NCBI GenBank assembly: GCA_017792425.1
Contig: CP051233.1
Coordinates: forward strand, 2,266,706-2,330,705
Direction: 5' to 3'
Source of the DNA: Thalassovita sp.
GTDB lineage: Bacteria > Pseudomonadota > Alphaproteobacteria > Rhodobacterales > Rhodobacteraceae
Length of the DNA stretch: 64,000 nt
The notes beneath the pieces were generated by a model. It saw only the letters and a list, made by a program, of their open reading frames with translations, did no database searches and was not told the DNA's origin. Positions 28,977-37,235 of the stretch are shown here, piece by piece; positions within the stretch are counted from its first letter, which is position 1, and each line of letters opens with the position of its first letter. The position numbers and the translations under genes were made by a program.

Positions 28977-30284
28977 TCACTCTGCGCTGATCTGCAGACC
29001 GGCCTCGCGCGCCTTGCGCTCGAACCACTTGGCCGCTTCGTCGTCGAAATCATCCGTCCGCACATAGCAGGACGTGCGCGGATGACTGACCATGTTCGGG
29101 TCCACGTCGATATCCAGCGCCTCCAGGAAGGCGGGCAGCCCGATCCGGTCGATGGTTTCCCCGATCCGTTCGTGTTCCAGCGCGTTCTCGGCAAAGAACT
29201 CCACAACGTTCGCGGCAAACTCTTCCAGTTTCTCGAAATCCTCGTCGGTCTCCAGCTTCATGAACGGCACCACCATGATGCCCATCAGGTCGCCGATCTT
29301 CAGCGCCCGCTTGCCCCCGATCAGGATGGACACCCCCCGGTCATCGCCGGGCGACAGCGCCTTGGTCATCACGTTGATGCAATGCATGCAGCGCACGCAG
29401 GACTTGTTGTCGATTTCCAGCGTGTCGTCATCGTTCAGGCTGATCGCGCGGGTCGGGCACATCGAAACGACCGTGTCGATCGTGTACTTGCGGCCCTTTT
29501 CGGCGATGTGTTCCTTTACCTTTTCCTGGTTGATCTTGATGTCGTCGCGCCAGGTGCCGATCATCGCGAAATCCGCACGGTGGATGGCGTTGACGCAATC
29601 GTTGGCGCAGCCCGAAAACTTGAACTTGAACTTGTAGGGCAGCGATGGGCGGTGCATTTCGTCCAGCAAGCTGTTGATCAGCGTCCGGTGCGCGCGTACC
29701 TCGTCATAGCAGGACTGTTCACAGCGGGCATGTCCCACGCAGCTCATGGCGGTCCGCAGCGCCGGCCCTGCCCCACCCAGGTCGAACCCGATCTCGTTCA
29801 GGTCATCGAACGCCTTCTGCACGTTCTCCGTGGAACAGCCCTGGAACATGATATCGCCCGACTGGCCGTGAAACGCGATCAGGCCAGAGCCGTGCTTTTC
29901 CCAGATGTCGCACATCTGGCGCAGCACGTCGGTGGTATAGTGATAGCCCGCCGGGGGCATCACCCGCAGGGTGTGGAATTCCTTGGAGGCGGGAAACTTG
30001 TCCGCCACTTCGGAAAAACGCGGAATGATCCCGCCGCCATAGCCGAACACCGACACGGTGCCGCCCTTCCAGAACCCCAGCCGCTTTTCGTAGGAATGGT
30101 TCAACTGGCCCAGCAGATCGTTCATGATCTCGCGGTTGCCCTCGGACCCCTCGTCGCGCAGCCGCTTTATGCCGGTCACGAAACTGGGCCAGGGGCCGCT
30201 TTCCAGTTCGTCCAGATGCGGCGTTGGGTGAACGGCTCTGTCTTCACCGTTGGTCTTGTCGTCGGTTGGTTTGCGGTCCGTCAT
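28977..30284 (-). CDS. dsrA: DsrA, sulfite reductase alpha subunit (reverse type)
   Basis: 435 residues. Sirohaem/Fe-S ligands are in CVGHARCEQSCYDE and FSGCANDC; the ferredoxin domain has CVRCMHC. The ATG at 30284 follows GGGAGG by 6 nt; a 6-residue longer reading is rejected. It is the first gene of the dsr operon, with a 5' leader of about 135 nt that can fold into hairpins. Oxidative direction is inferred from dsrL, dsrEFH and tusA in the same region. Confidence 0.95.
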   Translation of the reverse strand: MTDRKPTDDKTNGEDRAVHPTPHLDELESGPWPSFVTGIKRLRDEGSEGNREIMNDLLGQLNHSYEKRLGFWKGGTVSVFGYGGGIIPRFSEVADKFPASKEFHTLRVMPPAGYHYTTDVLRQMCDIWEKHGSGLIAFHGQSGDIMFQGCSTENVQKAFDDLNEIGFDLGGAGPALRTAMSCVGHARCEQSCYDEVRAHRTLINSLLDEMHRPSLPYKFKFKFSGCANDCVNAIHRADFAMIGTWRDDIKINQEKVKEHIAEKGRKYTIDTVVSMCPTRAISLNDDDTLEIDNKSCVRCMHCINVMTKALSPGDDRGVSILIGGKRALKIGDLMGIMVVPFMKLETDEDFEKLEEFAANVVEFFAENALEHERIGETIDRIGLPAFLEALDIDVDPNMVSHPRTSCYVRTDDFDDEAAKWFERKAREAGLQISAE

Positions 30285-30352
30285 TTGCTTCCTCCCAAGC
30301 AAGTTCCGAGTGCGCCGTTGACCGGCGTTTTGCGGGGGGATGCACGCCTGCC

Positions 30353-30394
30353 TGCGGGCCTTCCTCCCGCAGTGGGCCGGTATGCGACCGGCCC
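30353..30394 (-). promoter_or_regulatory. Two adjacent hairpins in the dsrA leader
   Basis: Hairpin 1 has arms 30374-30381 and 30387-30394 (8 bp, perfect, 5-nt loop). Hairpin 2 has arms 30353-30358 and 30366-30371 (6 bp); its loop, read on the dsrA strand, is the Shine-Dalgarno-like AGGAAGG. They lie 70-110 nt upstream of the dsrA start and could stabilise or control the dsr transcript. Confidence 0.5.
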
Positions 30395-30424
30395 CTGGCT
30401 AACAGCGTCCTCCCTACGCTTTGA

Positions 30425-30460
30425 TATATACATTGCGATAATCGAATGTAACAATCAACG
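30425..30460 (-). promoter_or_regulatory. Putative dsrA promoter overlapping a nested palindrome
   Basis: On the minus strand a TTGTTA (-35-like) is separated by 18 nt from TATATA (-10-like, 30425-30430). The spacer overlaps a palindrome at 30429-30450: outer arms TACATT/AATGTA enclose CGATAATCG. This is the only AT-rich stretch between dsrA and the divergent dioxygenase gene, so it may control both. Confidence 0.45.
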
Positions 30461-30547
30461 GAAACCAGCGATGACACGTGCAAGTTTGGCGATATTTTAT
30501 GAAACAGACCCGGGCCCGGCCCCGGCAAAACGTTGTGGGGGTTCCGA

Positions 30548-31474
30548 ATGCAACAGGTGAAAATGACAGAATTTGAATGGCTTAACCTGTCCGACACGGG
30601 CGGCTACATCGCGTGGCGCAACGCGCTGCTGGATCGTGCCGAAAAAGCCGCCAAACTGCCCCCAATCCTGCTGGAACGGCTGGAATCCCCCTCTGGGGCG
30701 GAAATCAATGCCATCCTGCAACGCTGCGAGGACACCAATTTCGCCCCCTATACCACCCCCGACTCTGGCGCCGACCCGGATGAAACCCGCCACAAGCTGC
30801 GCCTTTTCGCCGCCGCCTTCGGTTTGCGAATCGCGGAACGGCACCGGTCCGCCGGGGATCAGGGCATCGTCGCGCTGCAGCCCTCGGACGATCCCGACCA
30901 GCGCGGCTATATCCCCTATTCCACCCGCGCGCTGAACTGGCACACCGACGGCTACTACAACGCGCCGCAAGACCGGATTTCCGCCTTCGTGCTGCATTGC
31001 GTGACCCCGGCGGCCAGTGGCGGCGTGAACCAGATCCTGGACCCGCGCATCGCCTATATCCGGCTGCGCGATGCCGATCCGGCCTTTGTGCAGGCGCTGC
31101 TGCACCCCGCCGCGATGTCCATCCCCGCCAATACCGAACGCGACGGCACCATTCGCCCCGAATCCATCGGCCCGGTGTTCTACCCGGACCCCGAAACCGG
31201 CCGGATGCAGATGCGCTTTACCGCGCGCACCCGGTCGATTCATTGGCGCGACGATCCGGCCACGCTGGCCGCCGCCGGGTTCCTGCGCGACCTGCTGCAA
31301 CAGGGCGACCCGCTGACCGTGGAAACCCGCCTTGGCCCCGGACAAGGCATCCTGAACAACAACGTCCTGCACAACCGTACCGCCTTTGATCCCGGCCCCG
31401 GACCCAGCCGCCTGATGTTCCGCGTCCGCTTTCAGAACCGCATCGGAAGGAAACCCAATGACCAAGCTCAGTGA
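30548..31474 (+). CDS. TauD/TfdA-like Fe(II)/2-oxoglutarate dioxygenase
   Basis: 308 residues from the ATG at 30548; ATG 30563 is an alternative start with AGGTG close by. The iron-binding facial triad is visible as HTD (NWHTDGYYN) and a distal His in LHNRTAF, with the 2-oxoglutarate-binding Arg in LMFRVRF. The family includes taurine dioxygenase and gamma-butyrobetaine hydroxylase. The substrate is unknown. It is divergent from dsrA, and the next two small genes are coupled to it by overlap. Release of sulfite from an organosulfonate is one possible link to Dsr (inferred), but no sulfonate transporter is present. Confidence 0.75.
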   Translation: MQQVKMTEFEWLNLSDTGGYIAWRNALLDRAEKAAKLPPILLERLESPSGAEINAILQRCEDTNFAPYTTPDSGADPDETRHKLRLFAAAFGLRIAERHRSAGDQGIVALQPSDDPDQRGYIPYSTRALNWHTDGYYNAPQDRISAFVLHCVTPAASGGVNQILDPRIAYIRLRDADPAFVQALLHPAAMSIPANTERDGTIRPESIGPVFYPDPETGRMQMRFTARTRSIHWRDDPATLAAAGFLRDLLQQGDPLTVETRLGPGQGILNNNVLHNRTAFDPGPGPSRLMFRVRFQNRIGRKPNDQAQ

Positions 31475-31652
31475 CCTCATCATCTCGAACCCCGGGGTGA
31501 AAAGCTTCCAGGAACTCGAAGACCTCGTGCGCCACGCAGCCGAGGAAGGCCACATGTTCCTGGAATTCGACATCAAGCCCGATTTCCGCGACACCCCGCG
31601 CAAATGGGAATGGGCGCTGGAAACCGCCTTTACGAAAGGAACCGGGTTTTGA
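31458..31652 (+). CDS. Small conserved-looking protein of unknown function (64 aa)
   Basis: It overlaps the dioxygenase gene by 17 nt and has GGAAGG 7 nt before its ATG. The protein is soluble and mixed-charge (LEFDIKPDFRDTPRKWEWA), with no cysteines and no membrane segment. I do not recognise the family. Tight overlap on both sides argues for a real gene co-translated with the dioxygenase. It may be a partner subunit or chaperone (inferred). Confidence 0.65.
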   Translation: MTKLSDLIISNPGVKSFQELEDLVRHAAEEGHMFLEFDIKPDFRDTPRKWEWALETAFTKGTGF

Positions 31653-31861
31653 CACAGGAAACCGTGACCGATCTTGCCGTGCTGGACCTTCCTTACCGCC
31701 GCCGCGCCACGTTGCGCGAGGTGCGCCACGAAAGTGGCCTGCGCCTGATCCGGCTGGTCCTGCGCGAAGGCACCCGCATCACCCAGGTGGATCTGGACGC
31801 GGCCACCGCCCGCGCGCTGGCCCGCCACCTGAATGACGCCGCCGACAGCCCGGTGGACTGA
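31649..31861 (+). CDS. Small protein of unknown function (70 aa)
   Basis: It starts with TTG at 31649, overlapping the stop of the previous gene (TTGA), with AAGGA 8 nt upstream. The sequence is rich in Arg and Leu (YRRRATLREVRHESGLRLIRLV) and ends in a helix (ATARALARHLNDAA). The beta-rich start followed by a helix could be a small DNA- or protein-binding fold, but I do not recognise it. It is the third gene of the dioxygenase unit. Confidence 0.6.
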   Translation: MTQETVTDLAVLDLPYRRRATLREVRHESGLRLIRLVLREGTRITQVDLDAATARALARHLNDAADSPVD

Positions 31862-31893
31862 CCCCACCCAAGGCCGAGTCACATCCTATAGAC

Positions 31894-31913
31894 AGAATAC
31901 ATCATCGTATTCT
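31894..31913. promoter_or_regulatory. Palindrome upstream of the YeeE gene
   Basis: AGAATAC, 6-nt spacer, GTATTCT: a perfect 7-bp inverted repeat, 72 nt before the yeeE start. It has the same 7-6-7 layout as the box at 16169-16188, though the arm sequences differ. It is a candidate operator for a dimeric regulator. Confidence 0.5.
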
Positions 31914-31985
31914 AACATCGTAATGCGTTAATTTCTCAAAAGGCGCACGCAACGCAACAAAGTTTCATACTTCGGGGAGGGAACT

Positions 31986-33074
31986 ATGGAAGCTTTGAAA
32001 GAAGCCGCGATCGAATCCGCGGCGGCCTATATCGGCTGGGGGGGGCTGCTGATCGGCACCGTGTTCGGCTTCATCGTCTACCGGACGAATTTCTGCACGA
32101 TGGGATCAATCTCGGACATCCTGTCCTTCGGCGATTTCAGCCGGTTCCGGGCGTGGCTCTTGGCCATCGCCGTCGCCATCCTCGGGGTGGCCGGGCTGGA
32201 ACTGGCCGGGGTGGCCGACATGTCCATGTCCATGTACCGGGGCGCATCGTTCCAATGGGGCGGCAACGTGGTGGGCGGATTGATCTTCGGCTTCGGCATG
32301 GTATTTTCGGGGGGCTGCATCAGCCGCAACCTTGTGCGCGCGGGCGGCGGTGATTTGCGTTCCGTCGTGGTGCTGCTGATCACCGGCATTTTCGGCTATA
32401 TGACGATTGGCGGGTTGCTGGGGCCGCTACGGGTGTCCCTGTTCACCCCGCTGACCAGCGACCTGAGCACGCTGGGGATGGAGGACCAGAACATCGGCGC
32501 CTTCCTCACCCTGCTTTTTGGCCTGTCCACGCAAACCGCCGCCACGCTCAGCGCCTTGGTGATCGCCGTCCTGCTGCTGGCCTATTGTTTCCTCAATGCC
32601 GATTTCCGCACCTCGGGCCGCAACATCGCGGCGGGGGTCGGCATCGGCCTGTGCGTCGTCGCGGGCTGGTTCCTGACAGGCATCACCTATGATGAATTTG
32701 CGGACAACCCGGAACTGATCTCGCTCAGCTACGTCCGCCCCGCCGGGGATACGCTTGATTACCTGATGCGTTTCACAGCACTCGGCGCGCCCGGCTTTGG
32801 CGTCGCCACGCTGGCCGGGGCGCTGCTGGGTGGGTTCGTGGGCGCGGCCTCGCGCGGGCGTCTGCACCTGACCACCTTCGCGGACAAGAGCGATTCCATC
32901 CGCAACATGTTCGGCGCGGCCCTGATGGGCATCGGCGGCGTGCTGGCGCTCGGTTGCACCGTGGGTCAGGCGTTGACGGGGGTCTCTACGCTTGCGCTCG
33001 GATCGGTGCTGACCTTCGTGTTCATCGTCCTGGGGGGCGTGGCCGGGGTCAAGACGATGGAAAGCCTGGCCTGA
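31986..33074 (+). CDS. YeeE/YedE-family sulfur-compound transporter
   Basis: 362 residues with about nine to ten membrane helices and the cysteine motifs of the family: NFCTMGSISDI, GGCISRNLVRAGGGDLRS and GCTVGQALTGVS. Related proteins import thiosulfate (YeeE) or other reduced sulfur compounds through cysteine-mediated relay. GGGGAGGG lies just upstream. Its place next to dsr, tusA and dsrE-like genes suggests delivery of sulfane sulfur to the cytoplasmic Dsr pathway (inferred). Confidence 0.88.
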   Translation: MEALKEAAIESAAAYIGWGGLLIGTVFGFIVYRTNFCTMGSISDILSFGDFSRFRAWLLAIAVAILGVAGLELAGVADMSMSMYRGASFQWGGNVVGGLIFGFGMVFSGGCISRNLVRAGGGDLRSVVVLLITGIFGYMTIGGLLGPLRVSLFTPLTSDLSTLGMEDQNIGAFLTLLFGLSTQTAATLSALVIAVLLLAYCFLNADFRTSGRNIAAGVGIGLCVVAGWFLTGITYDEFADNPELISLSYVRPAGDTLDYLMRFTALGAPGFGVATLAGALLGGFVGAASRGRLHLTTFADKSDSIRNMFGAALMGIGGVLALGCTVGQALTGVSTLALGSVLTFVFIVLGGVAGVKTMESLA

Positions 33075-33523
33075 CTCCAGCCTGCGTGACGACTCGGACG
33101 TTTCAAGGCCTGAACCGTACAAGTTGACAGGTTATCGCTTTGTAAACGCTGGGCCCGGCGGTCGGCGCCCAAGGTGCGAAGGGCGGAACAATGCGCGAAA
33201 CCAGCGCCCGCCCGACCTCCTGCCGCAACTGCCAGAGAACAGTCCAGCCCGGATGTTGCAATTGTTTCAATCCTGACCCCCCTCAAAACGCCAGCCGGGC
33301 CGTGAATAGGCCCGGAAACAGGTTAGGAATTGACGTCATACCATTGTAAATAATGTGATTTTTTAGAAGCCCCGGAAATCGCCGGCAAGAAATTTCTGGC
33401 TGAAACACCTGTTTTTCAGCTATGCTGCCTCGCGTTGATCATAATCAAACCGCCAAGGGCCACCCAAGCACGGGTCGGACCTTGCGTTTCGCGTAGGTCA
33501 AGTAGGCAATCTGGGGGCAAACC
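33075..33523. other. Intergenic region before the RTX gene
   Basis: No gene was found. The first 230 bases are GC-rich. A hairpin at 33295-33315 (arms CCGGGCC/GGCCCGG, 7-nt loop) lacks a T-run on the + strand. An AT-rich stretch at 33325-33430 follows, with a TTGACG element near 33328; the RTX promoter is probably there, but the -10 spacing is not convincing. Confidence 0.5.
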
Positions 33524-35596
33524 GTGCCGAATTGGACCGACATCTGGAACTCCGTACTCGGAGTCTGGCCCTGGGGCACCCCAGGTTCAGACAGCGGGTA
33601 CTTTGACAATCTTGTCGGAGTCAACAAAGGAAGGGGCCTTGATGGGAATGACCACATCAAGGGCAATAACCTTGCGAACGTGATTTTTGGCGATGGCGGC
33701 ACTGATCTTCTGCGTGGCGGCACCGGCGATGACTCCATGCTGGGCGGGCGCGGCAACGACATCCTGATGGGGGATGAATTCAGCGATAGTATAGGCGGCA
33801 ATGATTTCCTGTCCGGCGGCACAGGAGACGACCTGGTCGTCGGCGGCATTGGCGACAACACCCTGCGCGGCGGTGCAGGTAACGATATCGTGATCGGCGG
33901 CGACGGCGATGATACGTTGATGGGATGGAACGGCGATGATCTGCTGCTGGGCGGCGCCGGCAGCGACAGGATCGGCGGCGGCGCAGGCAACGACACGATC
34001 TTGGGCCAATCGGGCAGCGATCTATTGCGCGGCAAATACGGGAACGACCAGATCTCGGGCGGGCAAGGGACTGATACGCTGTATGGAAACAGCGGAGATG
34101 ATACGCTTTTCGGCAATGCCGGCGGCGACTATCTGCACGGAGGAACCGGCCGCGATCTGCTGCACGGCGGTAAAGGCAGCGACACGCTGAATGGCGGCAA
34201 CGGGCTTGATACACTGATCGGAGGCAGAGGGGACGACGCCCTGATCGGCGGGCGCGGCAACGACCTGATTTTTGGCGACGAAACCTCGGGGAACGGCAAC
34301 ACGCGCAATGGTGGTCATGACAACATACTCGGCGGCAGCGGAGAGGACACGATCCTGGGCGGCGGCGGCGATGATCTGATCGAGGGCAATGACAGCTCCG
34401 ACCTCATAGATGGGGGCGGCGGAAATGACGTGATTTACGGCGACAACTCGGGGTTTTTTCCTGCACATGGGTTGGCGGCGGACAGGATTACCGGTGGGGC
34501 CGGCAACGACACGATCCACGCCGGACAGGACAATGACGTGGTCAGCGGCGGCGATGACAATGACCTGATCCACGGCAACGAAGGCTCGGACACGCTGGGC
34601 GGGGATGACGGCGACGACACAATACATGGCGACGAAGGCGACGACCACATCAGCGGTGGCAGCGGTCAGGATTCCCTGTTGGGCGGCGACGGCGACGACA
34701 GGCTGCACGGCGGCGCAGGGCATGACGCGATCGACGGCGGGTCAGACGATGATTGCATGGATGGTGGCGAAGGTGACGACGACCTTCGGGGCGGATCGGG
34801 CAATGACACGCTGTTGGGGGGAACGGGCGCCGACCTGCTGGACGGCGGGACAGGCAAGGACGCGCTGTGGGGCGGGGCGCAAGATGATACGCTGCACGGT
34901 GGCGACGGGTCAGACAGCCTGATCGGCGAAGCAGGCGACGACGTGTTGCAAGGCGGAGATGGCGCCGATTTCCTGTTTGGGGACGAAGGCGATGACCTTC
35001 TGACCGGCGGCAGCGGAGCGGATGAATTCGCCTTTGGTTTCAGCCTGGACAAGGACGGCGACGGCATCGCGGACCAGATCATGACGACCATCGGCCATGA
35101 TACGATTACAGATTTCAGCATCGGGTCATCAGACCAACTGGTCATTCACCCGGATATCGCCGGTCCGGCAGGTGAAAACCTGTGCGCTGCCTTCGATGGT
35201 GACGATCTGCTGCTGACCATCGACACCACGGGCGAAACCATCCGCTTGCTGGGGATGCGGTTCCAGATGCAGGGGATTGACCCGGATGATCCCCTGTTCG
35301 ACGCCTCGGGGCTGGTTGAGGCGCTGCTGGACATCGGCGCAGAGGGAGAAGGCATGGGTTTTATCCGTATCGCGGACACACAGTTGGAAGCCACCGATTG
35401 CGACGTGGACACCGAAACGGTCGTCGTTCACACGGATCTGAGCGTGGATGGCAGCAGTCTTGTTACCCTCAGCGACCAACAAGCCGGCAGCATCACCACT
35501 CACGCGGATGAAAAGCTGATCGCGCAGATGTATCTGGACGAAGACGACAATATCGCGTTTTCAGGGGGCGGCCTGGCGATTGACCTGCACGATTGA
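33524..35596 (+). CDS. RTX-type calcium-binding repeat protein
   Basis: 690 residues from GTG at 33524. Residues ~45-500 are an almost unbroken array of glycine/aspartate nonapeptides (GGxGxDxLx), which fold into a calcium-binding beta-roll. The end of the array passes into GADEFAFGFS and a more ordinary C-terminal domain (~500-690). There is no enzymatic domain and no Sec signal, as expected for type I secretion. No secretion genes adjoin it. Role unknown: adhesin, S-layer-like or biofilm protein are all possible. Confidence 0.88.
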   Translation: MPNWTDIWNSVLGVWPWGTPGSDSGYFDNLVGVNKGRGLDGNDHIKGNNLANVIFGDGGTDLLRGGTGDDSMLGGRGNDILMGDEFSDSIGGNDFLSGGTGDDLVVGGIGDNTLRGGAGNDIVIGGDGDDTLMGWNGDDLLLGGAGSDRIGGGAGNDTILGQSGSDLLRGKYGNDQISGGQGTDTLYGNSGDDTLFGNAGGDYLHGGTGRDLLHGGKGSDTLNGGNGLDTLIGGRGDDALIGGRGNDLIFGDETSGNGNTRNGGHDNILGGSGEDTILGGGGDDLIEGNDSSDLIDGGGGNDVIYGDNSGFFPAHGLAADRITGGAGNDTIHAGQDNDVVSGGDDNDLIHGNEGSDTLGGDDGDDTIHGDEGDDHISGGSGQDSLLGGDGDDRLHGGAGHDAIDGGSDDDCMDGGEGDDDLRGGSGNDTLLGGTGADLLDGGTGKDALWGGAQDDTLHGGDGSDSLIGEAGDDVLQGGDGADFLFGDEGDDLLTGGSGADEFAFGFSLDKDGDGIADQIMTTIGHDTITDFSIGSSDQLVIHPDIAGPAGENLCAAFDGDDLLLTIDTTGETIRLLGMRFQMQGIDPDDPLFDASGLVEALLDIGAEGEGMGFIRIADTQLEATDCDVDTETVVVHTDLSVDGSSLVTLSDQQAGSITTHADEKLIAQMYLDEDDNIAFSGGGLAIDLHD

Positions 35597-35612
35597 TCCC
35601 TTCGCAGGCGGC

Positions 35613-37007
35613 CTATACCGTATGCAGGTACAAATCGAAATCCACGTTCGAAATGGTCCGCGCCACGCGCTCATATTCCGCCGCCTTCACCGAGGTGAAG
35701 GTACGGTGCATGTCCTCGCCCAGTGCCTGCTTCAGGAAATCCGAACCCTGCGCCATGCGGATCGCCGTGGCCCAGTCGCGGGGCATCCGATCATCCTCGG
35801 CCGGGTTGTCATAGCCGTTGCCGATCGTTTCGGGTCCGGGGTCGATGCGGTCAGACAGGCCCTTGCGGATACCGGCCAGCACGGTCGCGGCAACAAGATA
35901 GGGGTTTGCGTCCACGCCCGAAGGCCGGTGTTCGATCCGTCGCGCCTGCACGCTGCCCGCCGGCACGCGCAATGCCACGGAACGGTTGTTGGTCCCCCAG
36001 TTGGTGGATATGGGCGCATAGCTCTGGTTGGCGAAACGGCGCCAGGAATTGGCGTGCGGGGCAAAGACCAGCATGGATTCCGCCATCGTGGACCGCAGGC
36101 CACCGATGGCATGCAGTAGCGGCGCGACAAAGGTTCCTTCTGACTGTTCCGCAAAGATATTGGCGCCCGCGGCGTCCTGCATGGACACGTGCAGGTGCAT
36201 TCCCGACCCGGCGTAGCCTTCAAACGGTTTGGCCATGAAGCAAGCGGTCACCCCATGCAGCCGCGCGTGCAACCGAACGATCCGCTTCAGCCGCATCAGG
36301 TCATCGGCTGCCTGCATGATGTCGCGGCGATAGTGCAGCGTCAGTTCATACTGGCCCGGTGCATATTCGGAAATCATGGTTTCGGCATTGATCCCGGCCT
36401 TGGCGGCGGCGGCGTAGATGTCGTTGAACAGCGGCATCATCCCGTGCAGTTGATCAACCGAGTAGACCTCTGTTTTCAGGCTGCGGCGACCGTCCAGCAC
36501 ATCGGCGGCGGGCAGGACATTGCCATTTGCGTCGCGCTCGTTCGCCAGCAGGAAAAACTCCAACTCGAAGGCTCCGGCGGGGTGCAAACCTTCGGTGGCC
36601 AGCGCATCCACCTGACGCAGCAACGCATGGCGCGGATCCGAAGTCATCGGCGTGCCGTCCAGCGTGTACATGGACATCAACACCTCGCCCCGGGGCGGGG
36701 TGGTGTTGTGCATCGGCACAAGGGTTCCGGGGATCGGCCAGGCGCGCAGATCGCCATCGCCCTGCTCCCAGATCAGACCAGTTTCATGAACGTCCTCGCC
36801 ACAGATATCCAGCCCCAGGATCGAGATTGGCAAGTGCCGCCCCGATCGGTACAGCGGCAGAAGTTCATGGCGACGGATCACCTTGCCCCGGCCTATCCCG
36901 TTGGAATCATGCAGAACAATATCAAAAGCCTCGATTTCCGGGTGGGCAGCCAGAAAGGCTTCGGCCTCGGCAATAGTGGCGCCCGAAGGGCAGGCATTGG
37001 CGGTCAT
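35613..37007 (-). CDS. Glutamine synthetase-family enzyme (gamma-glutamylputrescine synthetase-like)
   Basis: 464 residues with GS catalytic elements: FELEFFLL, EYAPGQYELTLHY, GSGMHLHVS, NSWRRF and NRSVALRVP. The pattern is that of the PuuA/GlnA3 group, which ligates glutamate to amines, rather than nitrogen-assimilating GlnA. The ATG at 37007 gives the family N-terminus; a longer reading to 37148 is unsupported. The RTX gene converges with it, 16 bp between stops. With gabT and the PuuR-like regulator in the same window, polyamine use is suggested, but the genes are 25 kb apart. Confidence 0.8.
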   Translation of the reverse strand: MTANACPSGATIAEAEAFLAAHPEIEAFDIVLHDSNGIGRGKVIRRHELLPLYRSGRHLPISILGLDICGEDVHETGLIWEQGDGDLRAWPIPGTLVPMHNTTPPRGEVLMSMYTLDGTPMTSDPRHALLRQVDALATEGLHPAGAFELEFFLLANERDANGNVLPAADVLDGRRSLKTEVYSVDQLHGMMPLFNDIYAAAAKAGINAETMISEYAPGQYELTLHYRRDIMQAADDLMRLKRIVRLHARLHGVTACFMAKPFEGYAGSGMHLHVSMQDAAGANIFAEQSEGTFVAPLLHAIGGLRSTMAESMLVFAPHANSWRRFANQSYAPISTNWGTNNRSVALRVPAGSVQARRIEHRPSGVDANPYLVAATVLAGIRKGLSDRIDPGPETIGNGYDNPAEDDRMPRDWATAIRMAQGSDFLKQALGEDMHRTFTSVKAAEYERVARTISNVDFDLYLHTV

Positions 37008-37170
37008 GGATTCGTCTTTCGCTCGTTTCCGCAATTTTTGATCATATTTTGAGCGCTGTGGGAAGCAAATATCGAGCGTCGGTAACACCGCCAAACCGCA
37101 ATCATCAAATGCGGCGCACCGTGCCTGTCCCAGAGCATTCCGGCACAAGCCACATTCTCAGCCCATCCCG

Positions 37171-37208
37171 AAAGGAAAAACCGCGCCACTGCGATTGCAA
37201 TGGCGCGG
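37171..37208 (-). terminator. Rho-independent terminator of acnB
   Basis: Read on the minus strand, a near-continuous stem with arms 37201-37208 and 37181-37188, extended inside by TGC/GCA, is followed by TTTTTCCTTT. It lies 28 bp beyond the acnB stop. Confidence 0.9.
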
Positions 37209-37235
37209 TCAGATGGCCAGAACTGGCCTGTAGTC

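Noticed and set aside
33295..33315. Hairpin after the YeeE gene as a terminator
   Set aside because: The stem is good, but no T-run follows and it lies 220 bp past the stop.
33524..35596. The RTX gene's DNA repeats as a CRISPR or satellite array
   Set aside because: The repeats are in-frame 27-nt codon units with variable sequence that encode calcium-binding nonapeptides.
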